NCBI RefSeq assembly: GCF_013375035.1
Contig: NZ_CP056032.1
Location: forward strand, 4,276,001 to 4,340,000
DNA from: Spirosoma sp. KUDC1026
GTDB taxonomy: Bacteria > Bacteroidota > Bacteroidia > Cytophagales > Spirosomataceae
DNA length: 64,000 bases
Reading direction: 5' to 3'
Under the pieces are notes generated by a model. The model worked only from the letters and a program-made list of their open reading frames with translations. It searched no databases and was not told the origin of the DNA. Position numbers and translations under genes: made by a program. Of the stretch, positions 18,082 to 26,971 are shown one piece after another; within the stretch, counting starts at the first letter, position 1; each line of letters begins with the position of its first letter.

Positions 18082-21000
18082 TTACCGGGTTTTCAGTACC
18101 TTGCGGAACGCCCGCTCCTGTCCCTGTTTCAACTCAACCACATACGTACCAACTGGCAGGGCTGACAGGTCGATTTTTTCCGATATAACGGTACTCTCCT
18201 TCTTCAGTTTCACCTGCTTGTGCAGGCGGCCCAGGCTGGCGTCGAATACCGTTACGTCCAGGTCGGCCACATTATCGCTGGTCACCGTTACGGTCAGGTA
18301 ATCGACCGTCGGATTTGGAAACACCTGTACCGCTTTTTCCAGTGTCGTGGGCAGCTCCGAAGCAATCACCCGGGCACCCGCCGTTGCGTTTGGTACTACG
18401 AACAGGGGGGTTTCGGTCACCGTTACGGTCAGAAGACCGCCCGCAGCCTGTACCTCTTCCCAATCCATATCGGCAGCGCCCGCTTTAGGCCGGTAGATTT
18501 TTGCTGACGTAGCGCCGTTCAAATCCAGCGAATACTTGGCGGTACGTCCTTTTTCGTCAGGCACCACCAGCATGTACATCGATTTACCGTTCAGCTCATA
18601 GCGGTCCACAATGGGATCGGTATGCGTCGTTTCTTTGTACACATACTCGCCAAACAGCTTACCGGTCTGCAGCAGAAAATCGGCGGCCGGACGACGACTC
18701 TGATCTGAATTAGCCAGCCCCGACGTAGCGAACATGCCGCCCGATGCATTGTCGTCGTACATCTGGTAGAAAAACACCTTGTCGATACCCAGACGGGCGG
18801 AGAACAGCGAAGATCGTAGAATCCAGTCGGCCTGGGTTTCCAGTGCCGATTTCTGACCGATAGGAATAGCGCGCAACGGACTCTCCTGGTGGGTATCGTA
18901 CCCCGCTTCCGTTATCCAGACGGGCATGTCGTACGACTGCTGGTGGCTCACCCGGACAAACTCTTCCAGAATTTTATTGGCCGTAGTCACCTCAGGGGCG
19001 GCTCCGCGGGTGTTGGCCCCACCGCTCTGCGTCATCGAACCGTTGTCGGTGTAGAGGTGAAAGTTGATCACATCCCAGCATAGATTGACCGTTCCGTCGG
19101 GTTTATAGCCCCGGAACTCTTTGCACCAGTCGACCATGCCCCGCACAAAATCCGGGCCGGTCACCAGTCCCATCATCACGACTTTCATGGTCGGATCAGC
19201 GTTTTTGACACCAACTCCCGGCCCCATCGTGTTTTTATGCCCATCGTAAAACGCCGACAGGTTAGCGGCATACTCGCGCGCATTCTGGTATGCTTTGCGG
19301 CCTTTCCACCACTTGTCCCGCTCGTTGTCGCACTCAATATATTTGATCAGATTCAAACCGATTTTCACCGAATTGGGTGTATCGCCGTACCAGCGTGGGC
19401 TGTTGTGCACGCGCAGCAGGGCCGGATCAACGTTAGGATTGCTGCCGTACCGGGCCGCGTACTGGAAAGCCACTTTGGCCTGTTCGATGTACGAGCCGGG
19501 CTGGGCCAGGTCTTTACCGTAGCGAACCGGTACGTTCTCCGCGTCGCGCTCGCCTTCCGGGTACGTATTAACCAACCAGTCGGGTAAGGTTTTCAGGCAG
19601 GCCAGCACATCGATGTTCGCTTGTTTGCAGCGCTCGTAGATGGCATCGTAGTTCCAGCCCCCGCTCATGGTCGGGTTGTAGGAGTAAACGCCTTCCGCCG
19701 ATTCCAGTTTCTGCCAGTCCATGTAGTGCCGGATGCCCGTAAAGCTTTTCGCCACGTTCATTTTGGCTTCGTTGATTTCCCAGGGCGTGTTGCCATCCTC
19801 GAAGTTCCATTCGTAGGCGTTCACCCCGAACATGTCCCGCAGCTTAACCGGTTTAGTTGCAAGCACCGACTGCGCCGAGGACATTGTGGTGTACGTACCG
19901 TACAGTTCGATCTCGGTAGGGAGTTCGCCCTGAATATGCAGCACCAAGTAACGGATGTTGCTCACCGGCACGTCAAGTTTAAACTTGGCATCGCCGTCCA
20001 GGTTCCGATCCGGATACGGGCCAACCCACGTACCATACTCCTGCCCGGTAAACGTAGCGATGGGAATCCGCTGCCACTGATCGGTGATGACTGACAGTAC
20101 AACGGGTTTGTCAACCGTTGTGCCCTCAAAGTCATACAGCTTGATGCGGTCGATGGTCATCTGCTCATTGTCCAGCAGCGGGTAATAGGCATCGTATTCA
20201 TTCACGACTTTGCCCCAGCCCGTATTGATTCGCGTCTGCGTTGCCCCGTCGAACAGGGCGTCCAGACCATAGGTGGCGTTGGTCAGCTGGTACCAGCGTT
20301 TGGTATCGAGCGTAATTTTGGTCGTTGTCGGGGTCGTAGGGGCCGCCTGGACAACCTGGCTCCGGCTAACAGACTGAGCCGCCACAAAAGACGTACTGGC
20401 CACCTGCGATGCCGTAATTGTCGCCGTACCTGCCGCCAGCGCCGTTGCTTTCCATCTGCCCGACGCATTCGAAACGGTCACGATCCTGGGATCAGAAGAC
20501 GTAAAGGTGATCGGCGTTTCAGTATTGTTACTGGTCGCTTTCAGCTCGTATGCGTCGGGCCCAACGGTTCTGGCAGGCAGTTCAGCAAACGTAATAACCG
20601 CCTGCGTTTTCACGGGTGCTGGCGGAGGAGTTACCGGGGTTGCGCCAGCAGTGGCCTCGAACCAGTTGAGGTTAAAAGCTCCCCGGTTGGCGTAGAGACG
20701 CAGCAACTGGTTTCCGGCGGGCAACGTAGCCGTTGTCGTCACGGTGGTCCAGCTTTGCCAGTCGCCCGTTTTAGGTACGTCAACCTGCCCCAACAGCGTA
20801 CCGGCCGCCGATTTTAGCTCGATTAGGCCATTTCCCCAGCTATTGGCGACCCGGAATTTGATCGTGTACTGACCAGCCGCTGCCACCGTAACGTTGTAGT
20901 CCATCCAGTCGCCGTCGTCAATGTAGGCCAGATTCTTGCCGCCCCCGGTGTCAGCGGTGGTTTCCGGCCGCACGTCGGTGGCTACGTCGAATGCTTCAGC

Positions 21001-22254
21001 CTCAATTTTACCCGGCAGGGGCTTGGGCGCCTGCGCTTCAAACCAGTTAATGCTGAACACGCCTTTCTTGGCATATAAACGAAGCGTTTGCGTACCGGCG
21101 GGCAACGAAGCCACCAGGTTGGCGGTCTGCCAGCTTTGCATGCCCCCGGTTCGGGGAATGATCAGCCCGCCCAGCCGAGTGCCGCTGGCGTTACGTAACT
21201 CCAGCTCAGCGTCATCACTGAACCCATTGGCAATCCGCAATTTAAACGAATAAATACCGGCCGTAGCCACGCTCACGCTATAATCCATCCAGCCAGTATC
21301 GGGAATCCAGCCCACATCCAGCCCACCGCCCGTATCGTTGGTCGTTTCGGTGCGGATACCGCTCATGGTGTTGTAATGTTCCGCTTCCAGCCGACCAGGC
21401 AGTACGGTTGTGTTAACCGCTTCGAACCAGTTCAGGTTGAAAGCTCCCCGCTTGGCATAAATACGCAGCAGTTGATTACCGGCGTTCAGGTTGGCCGTAG
21501 TGCTAATGGTTGACCACTGCTGCCAGTCGCCCGTTTTAGGAACATCGACCTGCGCCAGTATGGCTCCCGACGCTGAGCGCAGTTCGATCAGGCCGTTGCC
21601 CCAGCTGTTGGCTACCCGAAAACTCACCGTATGCAGCCCACCGCGACCAACAGTTACGTTATAATCCATCCAGTCGCCGTCGTCGATGTAGGCCAGGTTC
21701 TGCCCTCCCCCTTCATCGCCCGTCGTTTCCGGATGGACATCGGTGGCTACGTCGAACGCTTCGGCTTCAATTTTGCCAGGCAAGGGTTTGGGCGGCTGGA
21801 CCTCAAACCAGTTGAGGCTGAACACGCCTTTCTTGGCGTATAAGCGAAGCGTTTGGTTGCCAGCGGGTAACGAAGCCACCAGGTTGGCGGTCTGCCAGCT
21901 TTGCATGCCCCCGGTCCGGGGAATGACCAGCCCGCCCAGCCGGGTGCCACTGGCGTTACGTAGTTCCAGTTCGGCGTCATCGCTGAACCCGTTGGCAATC
22001 CGCAGTTTGAACGAATAAATACCAGCCGTTGCCACGTTCACTTTGTAGTCCATCCAGGTCTTATCGGGAATCCAGCCCACATCCAGTCCACCGCCCGTAT
22101 CGTCCGTATTTTCAGTGCGAACGCCATTCATGGCTTTATAACTCTCGGCTTCGAGCCTACCCGGCAGCGCGACATAAGACTGGGAGAAAGCCGTACCTGT
22201 CGTTCCAGCCAACAGTGTAATGAACAGTAAAAACCAGCGTAAATGTTTGTTCAT
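18082..22254 (-). CDS. Secreted multi-domain glycoside hydrolase-like protein: four CBM6-like modules, Ig-like, discoidin-like, catalytic barrel, T9SS tail
   Basis: 1390 residues. The signal peptide is about 1-25. Four CBM6-like modules span about 28-535, each with a GRLEAE/GKIEAE start, a WMDY strand and a closing LNWFE. An Ig-like (Big_2) segment lies at about 550-650, a discoidin-like segment at about 655-800 and a TIM-barrel-like domain at about 810-1290. Its likely catalytic acids are E978 in ECDNERDKWW (acid/base) and E1116 in WITEAGYD (nucleophile), a clan GH-A pattern; I cannot name the GH family. From about 1308 the VFPNPTVDYLTV start and KVLKTR end match the Por-secretion C-terminal sorting domain. 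It is thus predicted to be exported by T9SS to degrade an insoluble glycan. Confidence 0.9.
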   Translation of the reverse strand: MNKHLRWFLLFITLLAGTTGTAFSQSYVALPGRLEAESYKAMNGVRTENTDDTGGGLDVGWIPDKTWMDYKVNVATAGIYSFKLRIANGFSDDAELELRNASGTRLGGLVIPRTGGMQSWQTANLVASLPAGNQTLRLYAKKGVFSLNWFEVQPPKPLPGKIEAEAFDVATDVHPETTGDEGGGQNLAYIDDGDWMDYNVTVGRGGLHTVSFRVANSWGNGLIELRSASGAILAQVDVPKTGDWQQWSTISTTANLNAGNQLLRIYAKRGAFNLNWFEAVNTTVLPGRLEAEHYNTMSGIRTETTNDTGGGLDVGWIPDTGWMDYSVSVATAGIYSFKLRIANGFSDDAELELRNASGTRLGGLIIPRTGGMQSWQTANLVASLPAGTQTLRLYAKKGVFSINWFEAQAPKPLPGKIEAEAFDVATDVRPETTADTGGGKNLAYIDDGDWMDYNVTVAAAGQYTIKFRVANSWGNGLIELKSAAGTLLGQVDVPKTGDWQSWTTVTTTATLPAGNQLLRLYANRGAFNLNWFEATAGATPVTPPPAPVKTQAVITFAELPARTVGPDAYELKATSNNTETPITFTSSDPRIVTVSNASGRWKATALAAGTATITASQVASTSFVAAQSVSRSQVVQAAPTTPTTTKITLDTKRWYQLTNATYGLDALFDGATQTRINTGWGKVVNEYDAYYPLLDNEQMTIDRIKLYDFEGTTVDKPVVLSVITDQWQRIPIATFTGQEYGTWVGPYPDRNLDGDAKFKLDVPVSNIRYLVLHIQGELPTEIELYGTYTTMSSAQSVLATKPVKLRDMFGVNAYEWNFEDGNTPWEINEAKMNVAKSFTGIRHYMDWQKLESAEGVYSYNPTMSGGWNYDAIYERCKQANIDVLACLKTLPDWLVNTYPEGERDAENVPVRYGKDLAQPGSYIEQAKVAFQYAARYGSNPNVDPALLRVHNSPRWYGDTPNSVKIGLNLIKYIECDNERDKWWKGRKAYQNAREYAANLSAFYDGHKNTMGPGVGVKNADPTMKVVMMGLVTGPDFVRGMVDWCKEFRGYKPDGTVNLCWDVINFHLYTDNGSMTQSGGANTRGAAPEVTTANKILEEFVRVSHQQSYDMPVWITEAGYDTHQESPLRAIPIGQKSALETQADWILRSSLFSARLGIDKVFFYQMYDDNASGGMFATSGLANSDQSRRPAADFLLQTGKLFGEYVYKETTHTDPIVDRYELNGKSMYMLVVPDEKGRTAKYSLDLNGATSAKIYRPKAGAADMDWEEVQAAGGLLTVTVTETPLFVVPNATAGARVIASELPTTLEKAVQVFPNPTVDYLTVTVTSDNVADLDVTVFDASLGRLHKQVKLKKESTVISEKIDLSALPVGTYVVELKQGQERAFRKVLKTR
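20650..22170. repeat. Two 765-bp direct repeats coding for CBM6 module pairs
   Basis: Modules 1+2 and 3+4 of the enzyme are encoded by a tandem duplication. For example, TGCCCCCGGT occurs at 21141 and again at 21906, and long stretches around these points are nearly identical at the DNA level. The period is 765 bp, exactly 255 codons. Within a unit, the two modules (A and B types) are only distantly alike, so the order is A-B-A'-B'. Confidence 0.9.
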
Positions 22255-22809
22255 GTTTCGTTGGATTAGGTAGTAAAGAGTCGGATAATCAATAAGATAG
22301 CTGGGTTAAAATTGCCTTTTCGGAGCTATAATTTCAACTACTCATAGCGGCTAACTTCCTGATAATCTTATCATAGTTTTGAGCAATTTTTGCTCCATTA
22401 GCCTTTATTTCAGCACGAACTTTTTGTCATTCTTAAATAAATACCAAAGAAATAGTGACCAGAAGGGCAATACAACGTCGTCCTACCCCGAATTATCCTG
22501 TACTGGCTTTCGTAGCCGTCTCCTTCAATTCCGAGAATTTTTGTGGACTGAAGCGGGAAAAGAAACTTCCTTTTTATCTGCCGGTAGGTTAAATGAGGTT
22601 CGAGTGACCGTTTTTTTGCCCATTCCTTTGCCGGGATAGCGGTTTGCCGGGTAGAAGTGGTCTTTTATTCACGACCAACTGGCGTGCGTCACCAGCGCCA
22701 GCAGGCCGAATCTGAAGGCCGTTATTGCCAGCACTCCCGGAATCCGCTTTGCCAAAACTATCCGTTCCATTTCTCGTTTACCTGATACGTAATTAAAGCC
22801 CTAGACGCT
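22255..22809. other. Intergenic region with no recognised gene
   Basis: 555 bp between two divergent genes. The left half is AT-rich and should hold the promoter of the CBM6 enzyme. One 86-codon frame at 22379-22639 has no homology I recognise and odd composition. A small CTGGCG/CGCCAG hairpin lies at 22679-22701. I see no RNA gene. Confidence 0.6.
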
Positions 22810-23169
22810 ATGAAACATTTTGATACAGCGACGGAAGCAATGGAAGATCTTCGCGGTCGCGGCTACACCCATGAATTTGCCCCCAAAAATGATCACCTGG
22901 AAGAGCAGAACTCGGACACGAAAGTGAAAAGCAATGAGTTCGAAGTCGACGAGTTTCACCGATTCGAAGGCACATCCGATCCCGGTGATGAAATGACGGT
23001 ATACGCCATCTCGACCTCCAATGGCCTGAAGGGTGTTTTCGTTTCGGCGCAGGGAACATACGCCAACGAAGTCTCGTCGGAACTGATGGCGAAGTTCAAC
23101 GTCGATCACCCGAACGTAAATACAGAAGGAGCCGTTAAACCGCTTAACTCAGCAGACACTGCTCAATAA
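22810..23169 (+). CDS. Small conserved acidic protein (family sometimes labelled phosphoribosylpyrophosphate synthetase)
   Basis: 119 residues with no signal or membrane segment. Recognisable features are MKHFDTATEAMEDLRGRGYT at the start, EFEVDEFHRFEG in the middle and DEMTVYAIST followed by GLKGVFVSAQGTYAN. Short homologues are widespread in Bacteroidota and, from memory, often carry the name phosphoribosylpyrophosphate synthetase. That cannot be right: the PRPP-binding loop is absent and the protein is about one third of the enzyme length. It is better described as a small protein of unknown function. It has its own terminator before queA. Confidence 0.85.
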   Translation: MKHFDTATEAMEDLRGRGYTHEFAPKNDHLEEQNSDTKVKSNEFEVDEFHRFEGTSDPGDEMTVYAISTSNGLKGVFVSAQGTYANEVSSELMAKFNVDHPNVNTEGAVKPLNSADTAQ

Positions 23170-23190
23170 ATCTTTTTCGCATAATTGCAA

Positions 23191-23231
23191 GGCAAAAACC
23201 CGGAACATGTCAAATTTTCCGGGTTTTTGCC
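23191..23231 (+). terminator. Hairpin terminator after the 22810 gene
   Basis: GGCAAAAACCCGGA (23191-23204) pairs perfectly with TCCGGGTTTTTGCC (23218-23231) around a 13-base loop. The T-run is inside the 3' arm. It begins 21 bases after the stop codon. Confidence 0.75.
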
Positions 23232-23239
23232 TATCTTTG
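23232..23239 (+). promoter_or_regulatory. Putative -7 element (TATCTTTG) for queA
   Basis: An exact match to TAnnTTTG begins at the base after the upstream terminator hairpin and lies 45 bases before the queA ATG. No TTTG is present at the -33 position. Terminator and promoter are thus packed head to tail. Confidence 0.45.
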
Positions 23240-23284
23240 CATTTTTTATAAGAAACGCGTCGTTCTTTTTTGTATTGATACGCT

Positions 23285-24328
23285 ATGAAGTTATCCGAAT
23301 TTAAATTCGATCTGCCCGAAAGTCTAATCGCTAAATACCCCGTTGAGCGAGGTGAATCCCGTCTGATGGTTGTTGACCGAAAAACCAAAACCATTGAACA
23401 TAAGCAGTTTTCGGATATTCTGAGCTACTTTGGTGACGGCGACGTAATGGTGATCAATAACACCAAGGTATTTCCGGCGCGGTTGTATGGCAACAAAGAG
23501 AAGACCGGTGCCAAGATTGAAGTTTTTCTGCTGCGCGAACTGAATCGCGAGATGAAACTGTGGGATGTACTGGTTGATCCAGCCCGTAAAATCCGGGTGG
23601 GTAACAAACTTTATTTCGGTGACAGTGACCTCGTTGCTGAAGTCATTGACAATACTACCTCACGCGGTCGTACCATCCGGTTCCTGTTCGACGGAAACCA
23701 CGAGGAGTTCATGAAAGCGGTGGACGAACTGGGCGAAACACCCCTCCCCCGCGAAATCAACCGGGATGCCGAAACCGCCGACCGGGATCTCTACCAGACA
23801 GTTTTCGCCGAGCACGTTGGTGCCGTAGCGGCTCCTACCGCCGGGCTGCATTTTACCCGCGCCATGATGAAACGCATGGAGATCAAGGGCATTCATTTTG
23901 CGCCCGTTACGCTGCACGTTGGCCTGGGTACGTTCCGGCAGGTTGACGTTGAAGACCTGACCAAACACAAAACAGATTCGGAAAATTACCGCATTCCGGA
24001 AGAAACGGCAGCTATCGTGAATACCGCTCTGGACGCTGGCAAGCGGGTTTGTTCGATCGGTACTACGTCGCTGAAAGCGATTGAATCGTCGGTATCAGCC
24101 AACAGCCGTCTGAAACCGGTAGAAGGCTGGACGGATAAATTCATCTTTCCACCGTACGATTTCAAGATTGCGAACTCGCTGCTGACGAGTCTGCACCTGC
24201 CCGAATCGATTCTGGTGATGATGACAAGCGCCTTTGGTGGCCACGAGCTGATCAAGGAAGCGTATCAGGTGGCGATTAAAGAGAAGTACCGCTTCTTCGG
24301 CTACGGCGATGCTATGCTGATTTTGTAA
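23285..24328 (+). CDS. queA: S-adenosylmethionine:tRNA ribosyltransferase-isomerase
   Basis: 347 residues, the normal length. It begins [20 protein letters not shown] and has the family segments [42 protein letters not shown] and [11 protein letters not shown]. It transfers the ribosyl part of SAM to 7-aminomethyl-7-deazaguanine in tRNA, making epoxyqueuosine. It is followed by ispD, with a 46-bp palindrome in the gap. The other queuosine genes are not in this window. Confidence 0.97.
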   Translation: MKLSEFKFDLPESLIAKYPVERGESRLMVVDRKTKTIEHKQFSDILSYFGDGDVMVINNTKVFPARLYGNKEKTGAKIEVFLLRELNREMKLWDVLVDPARKIRVGNKLYFGDSDLVAEVIDNTTSRGRTIRFLFDGNHEEFMKAVDELGETPLPREINRDAETADRDLYQTVFAEHVGAVAAPTAGLHFTRAMMKRMEIKGIHFAPVTLHVGLGTFRQVDVEDLTKHKTDSENYRIPEETAAIVNTALDAGKRVCSIGTTSLKAIESSVSANSRLKPVEGWTDKFIFPPYDFKIANSLLTSLHLPESILVMMTSAFGGHELIKEAYQVAIKEKYRFFGYGDAMLIL

Positions 24329-24347
24329 TTATTGATTGAGATAGCAG

Positions 24348-24393
24348 GTGGTTGGTTAGTTTTGTGGTACGTACTACAAAACTAACCAACCAC
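24348..24393. repeat. 46-bp near-perfect palindrome between queA and ispD
   Basis: GTGGTTGGTTAGTTTTGT (24348-24365) mirrors ACAAAACTAACCAACCAC (24376-24393). The central GGTACGTACT also pairs apart from one mismatch, so there is almost no loop. The likely TTG start codon of ispD lies immediately after it. In RNA it would fold into a long hairpin just 5' of the ispD start. Confidence 0.93.
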
Positions 24394-25113
24394 TTGTCTC
24401 TTTATACCTCAACCGGTTCTTTACCTCGCTTTGCCATTATTGTGGCAGGTGGTAGCGGCAGCCGGATGAAAGCCAGCGTTTCTAAACAGTTTCTGCTGCT
24501 CCAGGGAAAACCCATTCTCCAGCGTACCATCGAGCGTTTTCTGGCCGTAACGCCCACGCCACACATTATTCTGGTGCTACCCGAACGCGATCTGGCGATT
24601 TGGCAGAATCTATGCGTTCAGCACCAGTTTTTTCCGGACGACATCGGTACCGTTCAGTCCGTTCTGGGTGGAGATACCCGCTTTCAGTCTGTACGGAATG
24701 GACTGGCGGCCATTCAGGCCAGTGAGGGGCTGGTAGCGGTGCATGATGGCGTCCGGCCATTTATTTCTCCCGGTATTATTGAGCAGAGTTACCGTACGGC
24801 TGAACAGATGGGCTCGGCCGTGACCTGCGTAGCCGTAAAAGACTCTGTACGAGTTGTTGACGCAGAGGGTCGGAGTCAGGCCGTAGATCGGAATCAATAC
24901 CGGCTCGTACAGACGCCACAAACCTTTCGGTTGGATCTGTTCCGACAGGCGTTTCAGACCGAGGAACAACCTTTCTTTACCGACTGCGCCAGTGTTGTTG
25001 AACATGCCGGTCAGGCCGTTACGCTTATCGACGGCTCCTACGAAAACATTAAGATTACCACCCCCGAGGATCTGATCTGGGGCCAGCAGGCGAATTTGCA
25101 GGAGAGAATGTAA
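24394..25113 (+). CDS. ispD: 2-C-methyl-D-erythritol 4-phosphate cytidylyltransferase
   Basis: About 239 residues. The nucleotide-binding IVAGGSGSRM, the KQFLLLQGKPIL segment, VHDGVRPF and the closing ITTPEDL are all present. It makes CDP-methylerythritol in the non-mevalonate isoprenoid pathway. No ATG exists before the conserved domain. In-frame candidates are TTG at 24394, GTG at 24364 and TTG at 24352, and the last two fall inside the palindrome. TTG 24394, giving a 12-residue lead before FAIIVAGG, is preferred but unproven. Confidence 0.92.
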   Translation: MSLYTSTGSLPRFAIIVAGGSGSRMKASVSKQFLLLQGKPILQRTIERFLAVTPTPHIILVLPERDLAIWQNLCVQHQFFPDDIGTVQSVLGGDTRFQSVRNGLAAIQASEGLVAVHDGVRPFISPGIIEQSYRTAEQMGSAVTCVAVKDSVRVVDAEGRSQAVDRNQYRLVQTPQTFRLDLFRQAFQTEEQPFFTDCASVVEHAGQAVTLIDGSYENIKITTPEDLIWGQQANLQERM

Positions 25114-25156
25114 GACGTAAGACTTAGGCAAAAAAGAAGAAAGATGTAAGACCAGA

Positions 25157-25240
25157 AGACGAGAGAGGAAAGACAAAAGCTACTTGATGGCACCGTCTTT
25201 TTTCTTCTGTCTGTTCTCTTACGTCTTTCCTCTTTCGTCT
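25157..25240. repeat. Imperfect inverted repeat between ispD and wrbA
   Basis: AGACGAGAGAGGAAAGAC (25157-25174) matches the reverse complement of 25223-25240 at 17 of 18 positions, with a 48-bp spacer. The surrounding 130 bp is made of purine words such as GTAAGAC and AAGAAGAAAGA on one side and their complements on the other. It lies between convergent stops (25113 and 25253). Confidence 0.8.
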
Positions 25241-25252
25241 AATTTCTCGGCT

Positions 25253-25852
25253 CTATTCGCCCAAAAATTTCGCTGTTACTTCAGCAACGCGTTTTCCCTG
25301 GAATTTAGCCGCGCTCAACGCTACATCGTCGGGTGCAACGGTTCCGTTCTGGCTCACAAACGACGTACCATAGGGATTGCCAGCCTGGAACTGAATAGGA
25401 TCAGCGTAGCTCGGTGCCACGATGATACAACCCCAGTGGTAGAACGTATTATTCAGTGCCAGGATCGTGCTTTCCTGACCGCCGTGCAACGTAGCGGCAC
25501 TGGTGAATGATGAGGCAATCTTGTTCACCAGTTTACCCTGTCCCCACAGCGGACCAGTCGTATCCAGGAACTGTTTCATCTGCGCGGCAGGCAGGCCATA
25601 ACGCGTTGGTGCTCCCAGGATAATAGCATCGGCCCACTCCAGATCAGCCAGCGTTACTTCCGGAACATCCTGCGTTTCAAGCCGGTGCGCAGACCAACCC
25701 TGGTTAGAAGCAATAGCTTCTTCCGGAGCTAATTCTTTCACTTTGAATAACTTAACTTCAGCACCCGCAGCGGCTGCGCCTTCTTCAACGGCTTTTGCCA
25801 GTTTATAGGTCGTACTGGTAGCACTGTAGTAAATTACTGCAATTTTAGCCAT
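25253..25852 (-). CDS. wrbA: NAD(P)H:quinone oxidoreductase, type IV (WrbA)
   Basis: 199 residues, the usual length. It has a flavodoxin-like fold: VIYYSATSTTYKLAKA is the phosphate-binding start, GAPTRYGLPAAQMKQFLD the FMN loop, and SAATLHGGQESTI the WrbA-specific segment. It reduces quinones by two electrons using NAD(P)H and FMN. The promoter carries a -7 element with two 12-bp palindromes directly upstream, suggesting control by a repressor. Confidence 0.95.
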   Translation of the reverse strand: MAKIAVIYYSATSTTYKLAKAVEEGAAAAGAEVKLFKVKELAPEEAIASNQGWSAHRLETQDVPEVTLADLEWADAIILGAPTRYGLPAAQMKQFLDTTGPLWGQGKLVNKIASSFTSAATLHGGQESTILALNNTFYHWGCIIVAPSYADPIQFQAGNPYGTSFVSQNGTVAPDDVALSAAKFQGKRVAEVTAKFLGE

Positions 25853-25876
25853 GTTTTTAATTGATTAAGTTTAAAA

Positions 25877-25912
25877 CAAAAATACAAGTATATACTTTTA
25901 ATGTATATACAT
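25877..25912 (-). promoter_or_regulatory. wrbA promoter with tandem GTATATAC operator
   Basis: On the minus strand TATTTTTG (25884-25877) matches the -7 consensus. Just upstream lie two perfect palindromes, AAGTATATACTT (25886-25897) and ATGTATATACAT (25901-25912), sharing the core GTATATAC with centres 15 bp apart. They cover the -33/-7 spacer, so a bound dimer would block polymerase. Confidence 0.65.
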
Positions 25913-25993
25913 TTAAGCAACTATTTTAAAACTCCTCTTCAGAACGAAGGATTAGGTGAATCCACTCTTTCTGAAGAGGAGTTACTGGTAGCT

Positions 25994-26449
25994 CTATGAG
26001 TTACCCAGTGTCCGGTCGGGTTCGTTGACCCGCGTTGGTGGTACGGCACCCTCGCTGGTACTGCGGTTCCAGTCGGCGTCAGTAACCGTAACAGCTTCGT
26101 CGGCCGCTTCAGGCTGCTGGTAGGCCGTCATCGGACTGTCTTCATCCGTAGCAGCTTCTTCAGCATCGTTGGGCAGGGGTGGCTGTCCCCACGAAGCGCG
26201 TTTCGATTCTTCGATGGCTTCACTGGTTACACCAGTTGCGTCATCGTTCTCGGCCGCCAGCGAATCGGCTTCGGCTACGTCGCCGGGTACATCGGTATCG
26301 CTGCTACCCGCCACGCGTGATGGCAGGTCGTTCTCGAGATTTTTGTCGTTCAGTTGAGCCAGTTCGGGGGCAATGCCCATCGTGCTGTGCATTTGCTGGG
26401 CAGCGTATGACTCGGTACTTTCTTTGCGGGAATTGCTACTTACGCTCAT
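25994..26449 (-). CDS. Acidic, probably disordered protein A
   Basis: 151 residues rich in Ala, Asp, Glu, Ser and Thr, with almost no aromatic or long hydrophobic stretch. No signal peptide, membrane segment or known domain is seen. It has short motifs such as DVPGDVAEADSLAAEND and ASWGQPPLPNDAEEA. Reading frame and codon use look native. It lies 24 bp downstream of a second protein of the same type (26474-26971), so the two are probably cotranscribed. Function unknown; hydrophilic stress-related proteins are one possibility. Confidence 0.72.
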   Translation of the reverse strand: MSVSSNSRKESTESYAAQQMHSTMGIAPELAQLNDKNLENDLPSRVAGSSDTDVPGDVAEADSLAAENDDATGVTSEAIEESKRASWGQPPLPNDAEEAATDEDSPMTAYQQPEAADEAVTVTDADWNRSTSEGAVPPTRVNEPDRTLGNS

Positions 26450-26473
26450 AACGTTGACTATTAGGGTTGTCGA

Positions 26474-26971
26474 TTAATACGTTGGTTGGTTGTTGAGATC
26501 AGTACCCGTTTCGGCCACATCGTCGTGGCTTTCCTGCGAGGTATCCTCAGTCTGGTCCTGCTCTTTAGCTTCTTTTTCGGCATCGGGTGTGTCAACCTGG
26601 TCAGCCGATGCATAGTCGTCGGGACCGCTGGTTGTTACGTCGACCGTAGCCGTATTGGTTTTGCTTTCGCTGGCAGCAGCACTATTTAGTGCTTCTTCTG
26701 GTACTTCCATGGTACTGTTGTCCTGGTCACCCATGCGAAGGATACCATTTTTGCTATCCATGTCCGTGCTACCAATGCCCCGGTTGTTCCGGCCATCCTG
26801 GCCTCCGCGAACCTGCAAGCTATCTAATCCGTTGGCCGAGTCTTCCTGATCGGCCCGGTGTTTATTATCTTCTGCGCGTACATCAACGTCTGCACCGTCG
26901 GTCCCAAAAGGGCCGTCAGTACGTCCATTGATCTGCGTTTCGTCACGATCTACGCCTGTTTCCTCTTTCAT
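26474..26971 (-). CDS. Acidic, probably disordered protein B
   Basis: 165 residues, again dominated by Asp, Glu, Gln, Ser, Thr, Gly and Asn. Segments include TQINGRTDGPFGTDGADVD, RGGQDGRNNRGIGSTDMD and EKEAKEQDQTEDTSQESHDD. There is no hydrophobic core or export signal. It precedes the related-looking gene at 25994-26449 with a 24-bp gap. No family is recognised. The long non-coding stretch upstream should hold the promoter. Confidence 0.72.
   Translation of the reverse strand: MKEETGVDRDETQINGRTDGPFGTDGADVDVRAEDNKHRADQEDSANGLDSLQVRGGQDGRNNRGIGSTDMDSKNGILRMGDQDNSTMEVPEEALNSAAASESKTNTATVDVTTSGPDDYASADQVDTPDAEKEAKEQDQTEDTSQESHDDVAETGTDLNNQPTY

Noticed and set aside
20650..22170. CRISPR-like repetition
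   Set aside because: The period is 765 bp and in frame; it is a duplication of carbohydrate-binding modules.
22379..22639. Plus-strand frame of 86 codons
   Set aside because: Composition unlike the neighbouring genes, no recognised family and it occupies the likely promoter region of the CBM6 enzyme gene.
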